64,000 bases of DNA from Saccharothrix algeriensis (GCF_016907655.1 NZ_JAFBCL010000001.1:1798001-1862000), one strand, 5' to 3'; positions 1 to 8,855 are shown, counted from the stretch's first letter. Translations and numbers: made by a program. Notes: generated by a model from the sequence alone, not told the origin.

Positions 1-355
1 GGCCCAGCATCGGCACGTAGGCGGGCGTCGGGCGGGAGGCCGGGTCGAGCCCGGTGACGATCTCGGTCGGCAACACCCCCACCGCGCGCGGCCGGTTCGG
101 GTCGCGCCGCAGGAAGCCCTTGCGCTCCAGCGCGCGCAGCTGGTGCGCGACGGAGGAGGTGGACGTGAGGCCCACCGCCTCGCCGATCTCGCGGACGCTG
201 GGCGGGTAGCCGAAGCGGTCCAGCCAGTCGCGGATCACGTCGAGCACCTTGCGCTGCCGCAGCGTCAACCCGGCGTTGCCCGCGACGTCCACGGGGCCGG
301 GCGCGGAGGGCGCCTCGGCGGCGACGCGCGGGTCGTCCTCGGTCTTGCGAGCCAC
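1..355 (-). CDS. lexA: LexA repressor, N-terminal part (cut by window edge)
   Basis: SOS master repressor and latent serine protease. About 118 N-terminal residues are visible; the gene runs off the left edge, so the Ser/Lys self-cleavage domain is not seen. After a short Ala/Pro-rich lead (residues 1-28) comes the winged-helix DNA-binding domain: [14 protein letters not shown], then [15 protein letters not shown] and [19 protein letters not shown], the classical LexA recognition helix region. The GTG start at 353-355 follows a GGAGGGA ribosome site. An SOS box 89 bp upstream (444-459) argues for autoregulation, and the divergent LysM gene with its own box matches the lexA/Rv2719c arrangement of mycobacteria. 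Identity is secure; only completeness is lacking. Confidence 0.96.
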   Translation of the reverse strand, partial: MARKTEDDPRVAAEAPSAPGPVDVAGNAGLTLRQRKVLDVIRDWLDRFGYPPSVREIGEAVGLTSTSSVAHQLRALERKGFLRRDPNRPRAVGVLPTEIVTGLDPASRPTPAYVPMLG

Positions 356-443
356 GGTGCTTCCCTCCTCACCGGTCCCGATCGCGCAGGCCGGCTGTAC
401 GTCGATCTTCAGCTGTCGAAGGTAGCCGCACTCTACGCCCAGA

Positions 444-459
444 TCAAACACCTGTTCGA
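444..459. promoter_or_regulatory. SOS (LexA) box of lexA
   Basis: TCAAACACCTGTTCGA, one mismatch from the actinobacterial consensus TCGAAC-N4-GTTCGA. On the lexA strand a TAGAGT -10 (430-435) lies just downstream, so bound LexA would cover the -35 region. Confidence 0.85.
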
Positions 460-525
460 AGTAAGCGTCGGCGTGTCCTTCGCATTTCGCCGGTTCCGGT
501 GGTAGACATTCGCACGGACGTTCGA

Positions 526-541
526 TCGAACACCAGTTCGA
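526..541. promoter_or_regulatory. SOS (LexA) box of the LysM gene
   Basis: TCGAACACCAGTTCGA is a perfect match to the actinobacterial SOS consensus, 34 bp before the ATG of the LysM gene, so that gene should be damage-inducible. Confidence 0.92.
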
Positions 542-575
542 TCATGATGGGTCGGCCGGCGAAGTGGAGGACGTC

Positions 576-1067
576 ATGGCGGTGGTGATTGGCAGGCGGA
601 CCGGCTTCGAACTGGTCGACGGCGCCGTGGCGGAGGACGTGCGCCGGGGCGAGCCCCTCCGCCCCGGGCCCCGGGTCCTGCGCAGCTTCGCGGACACCCG
701 CCGCCCCCACACCCCCCGCCCGAGGCCCGCGACCGCCCCCGCGACGCCGGGGGCCGCGGCCTGCCGGGTCCGCGGCAGCGACCGCCACCCGGTCCTCCGG
801 TTCGCCCTCCACGCGGCGCTGGCGGCCGCGGCGGCGGTGTCCCTGAGCCTGCTCTACCTGTTCGGCTCGGGCGCGACGACGGTCCCCGAACGCACCAGCG
901 TGGTCCACGTCCAGGTGGGCGAGAGCCTGTGGGACGTCGCGGTCCGCTCGGCCCCCGACCACGACCCGGAAGCGGTGGTCGAGCGCATCAAGCAGCTCAA
1001 CGGCCTGGACTCGCCCGCCGTGACGCCCGGCCTGCCCCTGGTGGTGCCGGACGGCCGCACCGGCTGA
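576..1067 (+). CDS. SOS-induced LysM membrane protein (Rv2719c/ChiZ-DivS type)
   Basis: Predicted single-pass membrane protein of 163 residues: basic, Pro-rich cytoplasmic part (1-72), one membrane segment (about 74-93, LRFALHAALAAAAAV) and an extracytoplasmic LysM peptidoglycan-binding domain (about 105-155, VQVGESLWDVAVR...LNGLDSPAVTPGLPLVVP). Position between lexA and nrdR and the perfect SOS box match M. tuberculosis Rv2719c (ChiZ) and corynebacterial DivS, which delay cell division during DNA damage; that role is inferred from the family. The ATG at 576 is preferred because GGAGG (566-570) sits 5 nt upstream; an in-frame GTG at 564 overlaps that site. Confidence 0.88.
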   Translation: MAVVIGRRTGFELVDGAVAEDVRRGEPLRPGPRVLRSFADTRRPHTPRPRPATAPATPGAAACRVRGSDRHPVLRFALHAALAAAAAVSLSLLYLFGSGATTVPERTSVVHVQVGESLWDVAVRSAPDHDPEAVVERIKQLNGLDSPAVTPGLPLVVPDGRTG

Positions 1068-1113
1068 CCCCCGCCCCGCCCGCGCGCGCCGGACCCGACG
1101 GGCGCGCCCCGCC

Positions 1114-1249
1114 GCCGCACCGGGCTCGACCGGAGCACGCCCCACCGCCGCACCAGGTCCGGCCGGAGCACGCCTCCGCCCGTCGCACCGAGCACGACCG
1201 GAGCGCGACCCCGCCGTCGCACCGGGTCCCACCGGAGCGCGACCCCGCC
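1114..1249. repeat. Four degenerate ~34-bp tandem repeats
   Basis: In the 511-bp gap 1068-1578, four tandem units (1114-1146, 1147-1181, 1182-1215, 1216-1249) share the pattern GYCGCACC-(9-10 nt)-ACCGGAGCRCG. Units vary by a few bases and there are no unique spacers. The rest of the gap is C-rich and featureless until the nrdR promoter region after about 1460. Confidence 0.7.
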
Positions 1250-1476
1250 ACCGCTGCGACCTCCGCGCACGCCGCCTCCCCCGGCGCGTGCCGCCTCCCC
1301 GCGCCGGCCGGACGAGCCCTCCCCCGGCCCCGCGCGCCCTCCCGCGCACGCGCGGACCGACACCGCGCGCGCCCCTCGCCGGCGGTCCTCTCCCCCCGCT
1401 TCGCCACACCGTCCCACGACACGCCGGACACGCCGGACCAATTTGCACCCGATGGGCCACGGGCATAGGTTGACCC

Positions 1477-1489
1477 CCACATCTAGTGG
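1477..1489. promoter_or_regulatory. Candidate NrdR box / operator upstream of nrdR-nrdJ
   Basis: CCACATCTAGTGG has perfect CCAC/GTGG arms round an A/T-rich centre and lies just after a TTGACC hexamer (1470-1475). NrdR boxes are ~16-bp dyads with this general form, and nrdRJ operons of actinomycetes are autoregulated. Assignment rests on shape and position only. Confidence 0.4.
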
Positions 1490-1578
1490 TTACACCGTTG
1501 CCGTTAGTCCACAGGTTGGGGTATTCCCCGCCGCGGGGCTAACGCGACGAGTGCTGCGCCGGGGAGGGGTGACCAGTC

Positions 1579-2031
1579 GTGCGCTGTCCGTTCTGCCGCA
1601 ACTCCGACTCCCGCGTCGTCGACTCGCGCGAGGTGGACGAGGGCCAGGTGATCCGCCGGCGCAGGTCGTGCTCCAGCTGCGGCCGCCGCTTCACCACCGT
1701 CGAGGAGGCGGTGCTCGCGGTGGTCAAGCGGTCCGGCGTCACCGAGCCGTTCAGCCGCGACAAGGTCGTCACCGGCGTCCGCCGCGCCTGCCAGGGCAGG
1801 CCCGTCGACGAGGACGCCTTCCACCTGCTCGCCCAGCGCGTCGAGGAGTCCATCCGCTCGACGGGGTGCGCGGAGATCCCCAGCCACGAGGTCGGCCTGG
1901 CCATCCTGGGCCCGTTAAGGGAGCTCGACGAGGTGGCCTACCTCCGGTTCGCGAGCGTCTACCGGTCGTTCTCCTCGGTCGAGGACTTCGAGCGCGAGAT
2001 CGCCGACCTCCGCAACGCGCAGCGCGACTAG
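1579..2031 (+). CDS. nrdR: Transcriptional repressor NrdR
   Basis: 150-residue repressor of ribonucleotide reductase genes that senses ATP/dATP. Residues 1-34 form the zinc ribbon, with Cys pairs in MRCPFC and RSCSSC; residues about 46-136 form the ATP-cone ([20 protein letters not shown]). Length is normal for the family. The GTG start is preceded by GGGGAGGGG at 1561-1569. It is followed 110 bp later by nrdJ, the usual actinomycete nrdRJ pair, and sits beside lexA and the LysM gene as in mycobacteria (Rv2718c-Rv2720). Confidence 0.97.
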   Translation: MRCPFCRNSDSRVVDSREVDEGQVIRRRRSCSSCGRRFTTVEEAVLAVVKRSGVTEPFSRDKVVTGVRRACQGRPVDEDAFHLLAQRVEESIRSTGCAEIPSHEVGLAILGPLRELDEVAYLRFASVYRSFSSVEDFEREIADLRNAQRD

Positions 2032-2141
2032 GCCACAGGACCCACGAACTCGGCAGCAGCCTGCCGCGACCGCCTCGGACGGGAGCCCGGACGTCGGTCG
2101 CACACCGGAATTTCGACAACGCGCGGAAAGAGGAACGGGGA

Positions 2142-4967
2142 ATGACGGAGACCGTTGGTGGCTCCAGCAAGAAGACGGCCGCCCGCAGCGGTGCGGGGGA
2201 CAAGCGCCTCGCGGTGAACCGGGTCTACACCACCGAGGGCGTGCACCCGTACGACGAGGTGACCTGGGAGCGCCGCGACGTCGTCATGACGAACTGGCGC
2301 GACGGCTCGATCAACTTCGAGCAGCGCGGCGTCGAGTTCCCCGACTTCTGGTCGGTCAACGCGACGAACATCGTGACCAGCAAGTACTTCCGCGGCGCGG
2401 TGGGCACCCCGCAGCGCGAGCACAGCCTGCGCCAGCTGATCGACCGCGTGGTGAAGACCTACACCGAGGCCGGTGTCAAGCACGGCTACTTCGGCGCCGA
2501 CGCCGACGCGGTGGTCTTCGAGCACGAGCTGACCTGGATGCTGCTGCACCAGGTGTTCAGCTTCAACTCCCCGGTGTGGTTCAACGTCGGCACCAACTCC
2601 CCGCAGCAGGTGAGCGCCTGCTTCATCCTCGCGGTCGACGACACCATGGAGTCGATCCTCAACTGGTACCGCGAGGAGGGCCTGATCTTCAAGGGCGGCT
2701 CCGGCGCGGGCCTGAACCTCTCGCGCATCCGCTCCTCCAAGGAGCTGCTGTCCTCCGGCGGCACGGCGTCCGGCCCGGTCTCCTTCATGCGCGGCGCGGA
2801 CGCGTCCGCGGGCACCATCAAGTCCGGCGGCGCGACCCGCCGGGCCGCCAAGATGGTCGTCCTGGACGTCGACCACCCCGACGTCGAGGAGTTCATCGAG
2901 ACCAAGGCGCGCGAGGAGGACAAGGTCCGCGCGCTGCGCGACGCCGGGTTCGACATGGACCTGGGCGGCCGGGACATCGTGTCCGTGCAGTACCAGAACG
3001 CGAACAACTCGGTCCGCGTCTCGGACGAGTTCATGCACGCCTACGAGAACGGCGGCCGGTTCGGCCTGCGCGCGCGGCAGACCGGCGAGGTCATCGAGAC
3101 CGTCGACGCCAAGGACCTGTTCCGCAAGCTCGCGCAGGCCGCGTGGGAGTGCGCCGACCCGGGCATCCAGTACGACGGCACCATCAACGACTGGCACACC
3201 ACGCCGGAGTCGGGCCGGATCACCGCCTCGAACCCGTGCTCGGAGTACATGCACCTGGACAACTCCAGCTGCAACCTGGCGTCGCTGAACCTGATGAAGT
3301 TCCTCCGGGACGACGGCCGGTTCGACGCGGACCTGTTCGCGAAGTCCGTCGAGCTGGTGATCACCGCGATGGAGATCTCGATCAGCTTCGCGGACTTCCC
3401 GACCGAGCCGATCGCGGAGACCACCCGCAAGTTCCGCCAGCTCGGCATCGGCTACGCCAACCTCGGCGCCCTGCTGATGGCCACCGGCCACGCGTACGAC
3501 TCGGAGGGCGGCCGGGCGCTGGCCGCGTCCATCACCTCGCTGATGCAGGCGGTGGCGTACAAGCGCTCCGCCGAGCTGGCCGGCATCGTCGGCCCGTACG
3601 AGGGCTACGCGCGCAACGCCGAGGCGCACCAGCGCGTCATCCGCAAGCACGCGGCGGCCAACGACCTGATCCGCACCTACCACGCGAACGACGCGGCGGT
3701 GCAGAAGGTCGCGACCCGCGCGTGGCAGGACGGCATCCGGATCGGCGCCCGCAACGGCTGGCGCAACGCGCAGGCTTCCGTGCTCGCGCCCACCGGCACC
3801 ATCGGCCTGATGATGGACTGCGACACGACCGGCATCGAGCCGGACCTCGCGCTGGTGAAGTTCAAGAAGCTGGTCGGCGGCGGCTCGATGCAGATCGTCA
3901 ACCAGACGGTGCCGCGCGCGCTGAAGGCGCTGGGCTACCAGACCGAGCAGGTCGAGGCCATCGTCGAGTTCATCGGCGAGCACGGCCACGTGGTCGACGC
4001 GCCCGGCCTGCGCCCGGAGCACTACGAGGTGTTCGACTGCGCCATGGGCGACCGCTCGATCGCGCCGATGGGCCACGTCCGCATGATGGCCGCGGTGCAG
4101 CCGTTCATCTCCGGCGCGATCTCCAAGACGGTGAACATGCCCGAGGCGGCGACCGTCGAGGACGTCGAGGAGATCTACTACCAGGGCTGGAAGCTGGGCC
4201 TGAAGGCGCTGGCGATCTACCGCGACAACTGCAAGGTCGGCCAGCCGCTGTCGGCGGGCAAGTCGGCGAAGTCGTCGTCGGAGACCAAGCCCGACACGGT
4301 CGTCGAGTACCGCCCGGTCCGCAAGCGCCTGCCGAAGAAGCGCCCCTCGCAGACCGTCTCGTTCACCGTCGGCGGCGCGGAGGGCTACCTGCACGCCGGC
4401 TCCTACCCGGACGACGGCCTGGGCGAGATCTTCGTCAAGCTGGGCAAGCAGGGCTCGACCCTGGCGGGCGTGATGGACGCGTTCTCCATGTCGATCTCCG
4501 TCGGCCTCCAGTACGGCATCCCGCTGGAGTTCTACGTCTCGAAGTTCCAGAACCTCCGCTTCGAGCCGGCCGGCATGACCGACGACCCGGACGTGCGCAT
4601 CGCGACCAGCGTCCTGGACTACCTGTTCCGCCGCCTGGCCCTGGACTACCTGCCGTTCGAGAAGCGCGCGCAGCTGGGCATCTTCACCGCCGACGAGCGC
4701 ACCGCGCAGGTGGCGCAGGACTACGGCAGCGGCGACGTGGACCTGGAGGGCCTGCGGACGACCGTGGACGCCACCCCCGTCAAGGCTTCGGCCGAGGTGG
4801 CGGAGCAGGCTCCGGACGTGAAGGTCGGCAGCTCCACGGAACTGCTCGAACTGCACCTCGGGACGACCGCCGACGCGCCGCTGTGCATGACCTGCGGCAC
4901 CAAGATGCGCCCGGCGGGCTCCTGCTACCTGTGCGAGGGCTGCGGCTCGACCTCCGGTTGCAGCTGA
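2142..4967 (+). CDS. nrdJ: Adenosylcobalamin-dependent (class II) ribonucleoside-diphosphate reductase
   Basis: 941-residue class II reductase making deoxyribonucleotides without oxygen dependence, using a B12-derived thiyl radical. Visible catalytic elements: the N-terminal redox Cys in FNVGTNSPQQVSACF, the radical Cys/Glu motif NPCSEYM, the partner Cys in SSCNLASLNL, and the phosphate-binding LAPTGTIGLMMDCDTTGIEPD. The C-terminus ends in a Cys-rich redox tail with CMTCGTKM, CYLCEGC and a final SGCS. The open frame continues upstream, but the ATG at 2142 follows AGAGGA and gives the usual N-terminus. It is probably cotranscribed with nrdR and repressed by it. No cobalamin riboswitch is seen before it. 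Confidence 0.97.
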   Translation: MTETVGGSSKKTAARSGAGDKRLAVNRVYTTEGVHPYDEVTWERRDVVMTNWRDGSINFEQRGVEFPDFWSVNATNIVTSKYFRGAVGTPQREHSLRQLIDRVVKTYTEAGVKHGYFGADADAVVFEHELTWMLLHQVFSFNSPVWFNVGTNSPQQVSACFILAVDDTMESILNWYREEGLIFKGGSGAGLNLSRIRSSKELLSSGGTASGPVSFMRGADASAGTIKSGGATRRAAKMVVLDVDHPDVEEFIETKAREEDKVRALRDAGFDMDLGGRDIVSVQYQNANNSVRVSDEFMHAYENGGRFGLRARQTGEVIETVDAKDLFRKLAQAAWECADPGIQYDGTINDWHTTPESGRITASNPCSEYMHLDNSSCNLASLNLMKFLRDDGRFDADLFAKSVELVITAMEISISFADFPTEPIAETTRKFRQLGIGYANLGALLMATGHAYDSEGGRALAASITSLMQAVAYKRSAELAGIVGPYEGYARNAEAHQRVIRKHAAANDLIRTYHANDAAVQKVATRAWQDGIRIGARNGWRNAQASVLAPTGTIGLMMDCDTTGIEPDLALVKFKKLVGGGSMQIVNQTVPRALKALGYQTEQVEAIVEFIGEHGHVVDAPGLRPEHYEVFDCAMGDRSIAPMGHVRMMAAVQPFISGAISKTVNMPEAATVEDVEEIYYQGWKLGLKALAIYRDNCKVGQPLSAGKSAKSSSETKPDTVVEYRPVRKRLPKKRPSQTVSFTVGGAEGYLHAGSYPDDGLGEIFVKLGKQGSTLAGVMDAFSMSISVGLQYGIPLEFYVSKFQNLRFEPAGMTDDPDVRIATSVLDYLFRRLALDYLPFEKRAQLGIFTADERTAQVAQDYGSGDVDLEGLRTTVDATPVKASAEVAEQAPDVKVGSSTELLELHLGTTADAPLCMTCGTKMRPAGSCYLCEGCGSTSGCS

Positions 4968-5111
4968 GCCCCCGGCGCTTCCAGGGGCGGGTTTTCCGGC
5001 AGGGGCCGGGGCGGCGGTCGTCGCCCCGGCCCCTGCCGCGTTCGCGGCGCCCCCTCGGTGGTGGACAGCACCGCTGTGCCCTGTCCGAGTACGTCGCGCA
5101 CTTAGCGGCGG

Positions 5112-5267
5112 GTGGGGCGCGGCGAGTTCAGCCAGTACGTGACCGAAGCGGTCGCCCGGCAGCTGGAGCTGCTGGGCGAGCTCGCCGCCCTGCTCCACGC
5201 GGAGCACGGCCCCGTCCCGCAGGAGTACCTCGCGGAAGCCGGTGCAGCGTGGCCGGACGTCGAGTAG
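5112..5267 (+). pseudogene. Remnant of a VapB/MazE-like antitoxin
   Basis: A 51-codon frame reads GRGEFSQYVTEAVARQLELL followed by a segment ending EHGPVPQEYLAEAGAAWPDVE. This resembles the latter two thirds of small actinobacterial antitoxins that pair with PIN toxins, but the N-terminal strand of a ribbon-helix-helix or AbrB fold is missing: an in-frame TAG lies at 5103-5105, and no ribosome site precedes the GTG. It overlaps a PIN-toxin-like frame, as in intact operons. Called a decayed gene; family assignment is from pattern recall. Confidence 0.5.
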
Positions 5268-5365
5268 CGGCCGGCGGCGCGCTGGTGCTGGACGGCGAGG
5301 GCCTGTCCGAGCTCGCCGCCGGGGACCCGCGGGCCAGGGCGTACCCGGAGACCGCCGGAGCCAGC
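5249..5365 (+). pseudogene. Remnant of a PIN-domain (VapC-like) toxin
   Basis: The GTG at 5249 overlaps the antitoxin stop. Codons 11-35 read GALVLDGEGLSELAAGDPRARAY, like the first strand and helix of PIN RNases, with the first acidic metal-binding Asp in LVLD. After about residue 38 the similarity stops; the frame continues as low-complexity Arg/Pro residues, and the remaining ~90 residues of a PIN domain are absent. A hairpin terminator shared with sdhB follows directly at 5373-5406. Confidence 0.45.
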
Positions 5366-5372
5366 AGCCGGT

Positions 5373-5406
5373 GGCGTCGGGCCGCTCGCGCGAGCGGCCC
5401 GACGCC
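5373..5406. terminator. Bidirectional hairpin terminator (nrdJ side / sdhB)
   Basis: Perfect 16-bp inverted repeat, 5373-5388 with 5391-5406 (arm GGCGTCGGGCCGCTCG), separated by 2 nt. It lies 15 bp past the sdhB stop and downstream of the toxin remnant. No T-tract, as usual in high-GC actinobacteria. Confidence 0.8.
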
Positions 5407-5420
5407 GGTGGACCGCTACC

Positions 5421-6170
5421 TCACGACCGGCGGAACAGCTTGTCGCCCAGCCAGACGATGGGGTCGTAGCGGCGGTCCGCCACGCGCTCCTTCATCGGGA
5501 TCAGGGCGTTGTCGGTGATCCTGATGTGCTCGGGGCAGACCTCCGTGCAGCACTTGGTGATGTTGCACAGCCCGAGGCCGTGCTCGGACTGCGCGGCCGA
5601 CACGCGGTCCGCCTCGTCCAGCGGGTGCATCTCCAGCTCGGCCACGCGCATCAGGAACCGCGGGCCGGAGAACGCCGTCTTGTTCTCCTCGTGGTCGCGG
5701 ATGACGTGGCAGGTGTTCTGGCACAGGAAGCACTCGATGCACTTGCGGAACTCCTGCGAGCGCTCGACGTCCACCTGGGACATCCGGTAGTCGCCCGGCG
5801 CGACGCCCTTGGGCGGGCTGAACGCCGGCACCTCCCTGGCCTTGACGTAGTTGTACGACACGTCGGTCACCAGGTCCCGGATCACCGGGAACGTCCGCAT
5901 CGGCGTCACCGTCACCGTCTCGTCCTCGGCGAAGACCGACATCCGGGTCATGCACAGCAGCCGGGGCCTGCCGTTCACCTCCGCCGAGCACGAGCCGCAC
6001 TTGCCCGCCTTGCAGTTCCACCGCACGGCCAGGTCCGCCGCCTGCGTCGCCTGGAGGCGGTGGATCACGTCGAGGACGACCTCGCCCTCGTTGACCTCCA
6101 CGGTGAAGTCCTCCAGACCTCCCCCGTCCGCATCACCGCGCCACACCCTGAAGTGCCCCTGGTACCCCAT
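5421..6170 (-). CDS. sdhB: Succinate dehydrogenase iron-sulfur subunit
   Basis: 249-residue electron-transfer subunit of respiratory complex II on the cytoplasmic face of the membrane. All three cluster sites are visible: [2Fe-2S] in CKAGKCGSC with the later Cys of RPRLLC; [4Fe-4S] in CIECFLCQNTC; [3Fe-4S] in CNITKCCTEVCPEH. Length matches mycobacterial Sdh1 SdhB (Rv0247c). The ATG is one base after the sdhA stop, so translation is likely coupled. It is the last gene of the operon sdhC-sdhA-sdhB and ends at a strong hairpin. Confidence 0.97.
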   Translation of the reverse strand: MGYQGHFRVWRGDADGGGLEDFTVEVNEGEVVLDVIHRLQATQAADLAVRWNCKAGKCGSCSAEVNGRPRLLCMTRMSVFAEDETVTVTPMRTFPVIRDLVTDVSYNYVKAREVPAFSPPKGVAPGDYRMSQVDVERSQEFRKCIECFLCQNTCHVIRDHEENKTAFSGPRFLMRVAELEMHPLDEADRVSAAQSEHGLGLCNITKCCTEVCPEHIRITDNALIPMKERVADRRYDPIVWLGDKLFRRS

Positions 6171-6171
6171 G

Positions 6172-8070
6172 TCAGCCCTCCAGCTCGTCGGCGGTCAGGT
6201 ACTTCTGCAACTCGGTGGGCTCGAACAGCGCGAGCAGGTCCGCGCGGATCGGGACCTGCGGCTCCTCGGTGACCTCGACCCCGTCGCCGGACGCCCGGCA
6301 CACCAGCAGCCTGCGCCGCCAGTCGGCCTCCATCCGCGGGTGGTCGTCGCGCGTGTGGCCGCCGCGGGACTCGGTCCGCAGCAGCGCCGCGCGGGCGACG
6401 CACTCGCTGACCAGCAGCATGTTCCGCAGGTCGAGCGCGAGGTGCCAGCCGGGGTTGAACTGGCGGTGGCCCTCGACGGTCAGCGACCGCGCGCGCCGCC
6501 CGAGGTCCGCCAGGCGGTCGAGCGCCCGCTCCATCTCCTCGGCCCGGCGGATGATCCCCACCAGGTCGTTCATCGTCTGCTGCAACTCCACGTGCAGCGC
6601 GTAGGGGTTCTCGCCGCCCTCGCCGGAGAACGGCGCCAGGGCGACGTGCTGCGCCCGCGCCACCGCCTCGTCCGGGCAGCGCGGGCGCTCGGACAGGCTC
6701 GCCACGTAGGCCGCGGCGCCCTCGCCCGCGCGCCGGCCGAACACCAGCAGGTCGGACAGCGAGTTGCCGCCCAGGCGGTTCGAGCCGTGCATGCCGCCGG
6801 ACACCTCGCCCGCCGCGAACAGGCCCGGCACCGACGAGGCCCCGGTGTCGGGGTCGACCTGCACGCCGCCCATGACGTAGTGGCAGGTCGGCCCGACCTC
6901 CATCGGCTGCGCCGTGATGTCGACGTCCGCCAGCTCCTTGAACTGGTGGTGCATCGACGGCAGCCGGCGCTTGATCTCCTCGGCCGGCAGCCGGGTCGAC
7001 ACGTCGAGGAACACGCCGCCGTGCTCGGACCCCCGGCCCGCCTTGACCTCGGAGTTGATCGCGCGGGCCACCTCGTCGCGCGGCAGCAGCTCCGGCGGGC
7101 GGCGGTTGCCGTCCGGGTCGCGGTACCAGCGGTCGGCCTCGGCCTCGTTGTCGGCGTACTTGTCCTTGAACACCTCGGGGATGTAGTCGAACATGAACCG
7201 CTTGCCCTCGGAGTTGCGCAGCACCCCGCCGTCGCCGCGGACCGACTCGGTGACCAGGATCCCCTTCACCGACGGCGGCCAGACCATGCCGGTCGGGTGG
7301 AACTGGACGAACTCCATGTTGATCAGCGACGCGCCCGCCCGCAGCGCGAGCGCGTGGCCGTCGCCGGTGTACTCCCAGGAGTTCGACGTCACCTTGAACG
7401 ACTTGCCGATGCCGCCGGTCGCCAGCACCACCGCCGGCGCCTCGAACAGCGCGAACCGGCCGGACTCGCGCCAGTAGCCGAACGCGCCGGCGACCTTCCC
7501 GCGGTGGTCGGGCCCGTCCTCGGGGCCGGTGCTCTGCACCAGGTCGGTGACGGTGAACTCCTGGAACACCTTCAGCCGCGACTCGTGGTCGCCGGTCGCC
7601 GCGAAGTCGTCCTGCTGCAGGGAGACGACCTTCTGCTGCAGCGACCGGATCAGCTCCAGCCCCGTGCGGTCGCCGACGTGCGCCAGCCGCGGGTACTCGT
7701 GGCCGCCGAAGTTGCGCTGGCTGATCCGGCCGTCCCCGGTCCGGTCGAACAGCGCGCCGTAGGTCTCCAGCTCCCACACGCGGTCGGGGGCCTCGCGGGC
7801 GTGCAGCTCGGCCATCCGCCAGTTGTTCAGGAACTTCCCGCCGCGCATCGTGTCCCGGAAGTGCACCTGCCAGCCGTCGTTGGGGTTGGCGTTGCCCATG
7901 GCCGCGGCGATGCCGCCCTCGGCCATCACCGTGTGGGCCTTGCCGAACAACGACTTGCACAGCACCGCCGTGCGCATCCCGTGCTCCCTGGCCTCGATCG
8001 CCGCACGCAGGCCGGCGCCACCCGCGCCGATCACCAGCACGTCGAACGAATGCCGTTCCACCTCGGGCAA
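6172..8070 (-). CDS. sdhA: Succinate dehydrogenase flavoprotein subunit
   Basis: 632-residue flavoprotein oxidising succinate to fumarate. N-terminal FAD dinucleotide fold VLVIGAGGAGLRAAIEA (about 10-26); the His that binds FAD covalently lies in KAHTVMAEGG; active-site loop FHPTG and the capping-domain His/Arg regions are present; C-terminal segment GSNRLGGNSLSDLLVFGRRAG binds FAD. Start chosen as TTG at 8068-8070 because GAGGAG lies 6 nt upstream; the GTG three codons later is too far from it. It sits 9 bp after the membrane-anchor gene. Matches the Sdh1-type enzyme (Rv0248c). Confidence 0.97.
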   Translation of the reverse strand: MPEVERHSFDVLVIGAGGAGLRAAIEAREHGMRTAVLCKSLFGKAHTVMAEGGIAAAMGNANPNDGWQVHFRDTMRGGKFLNNWRMAELHAREAPDRVWELETYGALFDRTGDGRISQRNFGGHEYPRLAHVGDRTGLELIRSLQQKVVSLQQDDFAATGDHESRLKVFQEFTVTDLVQSTGPEDGPDHRGKVAGAFGYWRESGRFALFEAPAVVLATGGIGKSFKVTSNSWEYTGDGHALALRAGASLINMEFVQFHPTGMVWPPSVKGILVTESVRGDGGVLRNSEGKRFMFDYIPEVFKDKYADNEAEADRWYRDPDGNRRPPELLPRDEVARAINSEVKAGRGSEHGGVFLDVSTRLPAEEIKRRLPSMHHQFKELADVDITAQPMEVGPTCHYVMGGVQVDPDTGASSVPGLFAAGEVSGGMHGSNRLGGNSLSDLLVFGRRAGEGAAAYVASLSERPRCPDEAVARAQHVALAPFSGEGGENPYALHVELQQTMNDLVGIIRRAEEMERALDRLADLGRRARSLTVEGHRQFNPGWHLALDLRNMLLVSECVARAALLRTESRGGHTRDDHPRMEADWRRRLLVCRASGDGVEVTEEPQVPIRADLLALFEPTELQKYLTADELEG

Positions 8071-8079
8071 AACAGCTCC

Positions 8080-8841
8080 TCAGTTGATGATCCGGAGGTC
8101 GGTGACCGCCCCGGAGGCGACCAGCGCGACGTAGAGGTCGGTGACGCAGACGAAGATCAGCGACGCCCAGGCCAGCTGCATGTGGCGGGCGTTCAGCTTC
8201 GAGATGAACGTCCACATCCGGTAGCGCACGGGGTGCTTGGAGAAGTGCTTCAGCCGCCCGCCCGCGATGTGCCGGCACGAGTGGCAGGACAGCGTGTACG
8301 CGCCCAGCAGCGCCACGTTCACCAGCAGCACGAGGTTGCCCAGCCCGAGGCCGGTGCTGAACGCGTACAGCGCGTCGTAAATGTTGATCAGCAGCAGGAC
8401 GGAGGCCGCGTAGAAGAAGTAGCGGTGCAGGTTCTGCGCGATCAACGGGAAGCGCGTCTCACCGGTGTACTTGGCGTGCGGTTCGGCGACCGCGCAGGCG
8501 GGCGGGGAGAGCCACGCCGCCCGGTAGTACGCCTTGCGGTAGTAGTAGCAGGTGACCCGGAACCCGAGCAGGAACGGGATGATCACCACCGGCGGGGTGA
8601 GGAACCCCGGCAGTTCCGGCAGCGGCCGGCCGAAGTGCGCCGCCGCGGGCAGGCACTCCTCGCTCAGGCACGGTGAGTACATGGGCGTCAGGTAGCGGTA
8701 CTCGTCCACCCAGTAGTAATCGCCCATGAACGTGCGCACCGCCGCGTAGATCGAGATCACCAGCAGGCCCGCGAACGTGGCCAGCGGCGGGAGCCACCAC
8801 CGGTCCGTGCGCAACGTGCGCCGGGCGATCTGCGCCCTCAT
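8080..8841 (-). CDS. sdhC: Succinate dehydrogenase cytochrome b-type membrane anchor
   Basis: 253-residue integral membrane subunit with about five hydrophobic helices (starting near residues 19, 81, 138, 160 and 222). Histidines suited to haem binding lie in LHRYFFYAAS and in TLSCHSCRH. One large anchor in place of separate SdhC and SdhD, with Sdh1-type A and B subunits, matches Rv0249c. ATG at 8839-8841 follows GAGGTGAGGT. It heads the operon; two dyads at 8856-8899 lie directly before it. It could also be called a fumarate reductase anchor; the neighbours favour Sdh. Confidence 0.9.
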   Translation of the reverse strand: MRAQIARRTLRTDRWWLPPLATFAGLLVISIYAAVRTFMGDYYWVDEYRYLTPMYSPCLSEECLPAAAHFGRPLPELPGFLTPPVVIIPFLLGFRVTCYYYRKAYYRAAWLSPPACAVAEPHAKYTGETRFPLIAQNLHRYFFYAASVLLLINIYDALYAFSTGLGLGNLVLLVNVALLGAYTLSCHSCRHIAGGRLKHFSKHPVRYRMWTFISKLNARHMQLAWASLIFVCVTDLYVALVASGAVTDLRIIN

Positions 8842-8855
8842 ACCTCACCTCGGTT

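Noticed and set aside
564..566. GTG at 564 as start of the LysM gene
   Set aside because: The only ribosome site, GGAGG at 566-570, overlaps that codon and is correctly spaced for the ATG at 576.
2032..2141. Cobalamin riboswitch before nrdJ
   Set aside because: Only 110 bp separate nrdR and nrdJ and no B12-box (GCCACTG) or extended structured leader is present.
2028..5207. Very long antisense open frame opposite nrdJ, and similar long frames opposite lhr (22437-26993), the sdh operon and fadD15
   Set aside because: They mirror the codon bias of the GC-rich gene on the other strand, are His/Arg/Val/Leu-rich without recognisable domains, and the opposite strand encodes a clear family protein.
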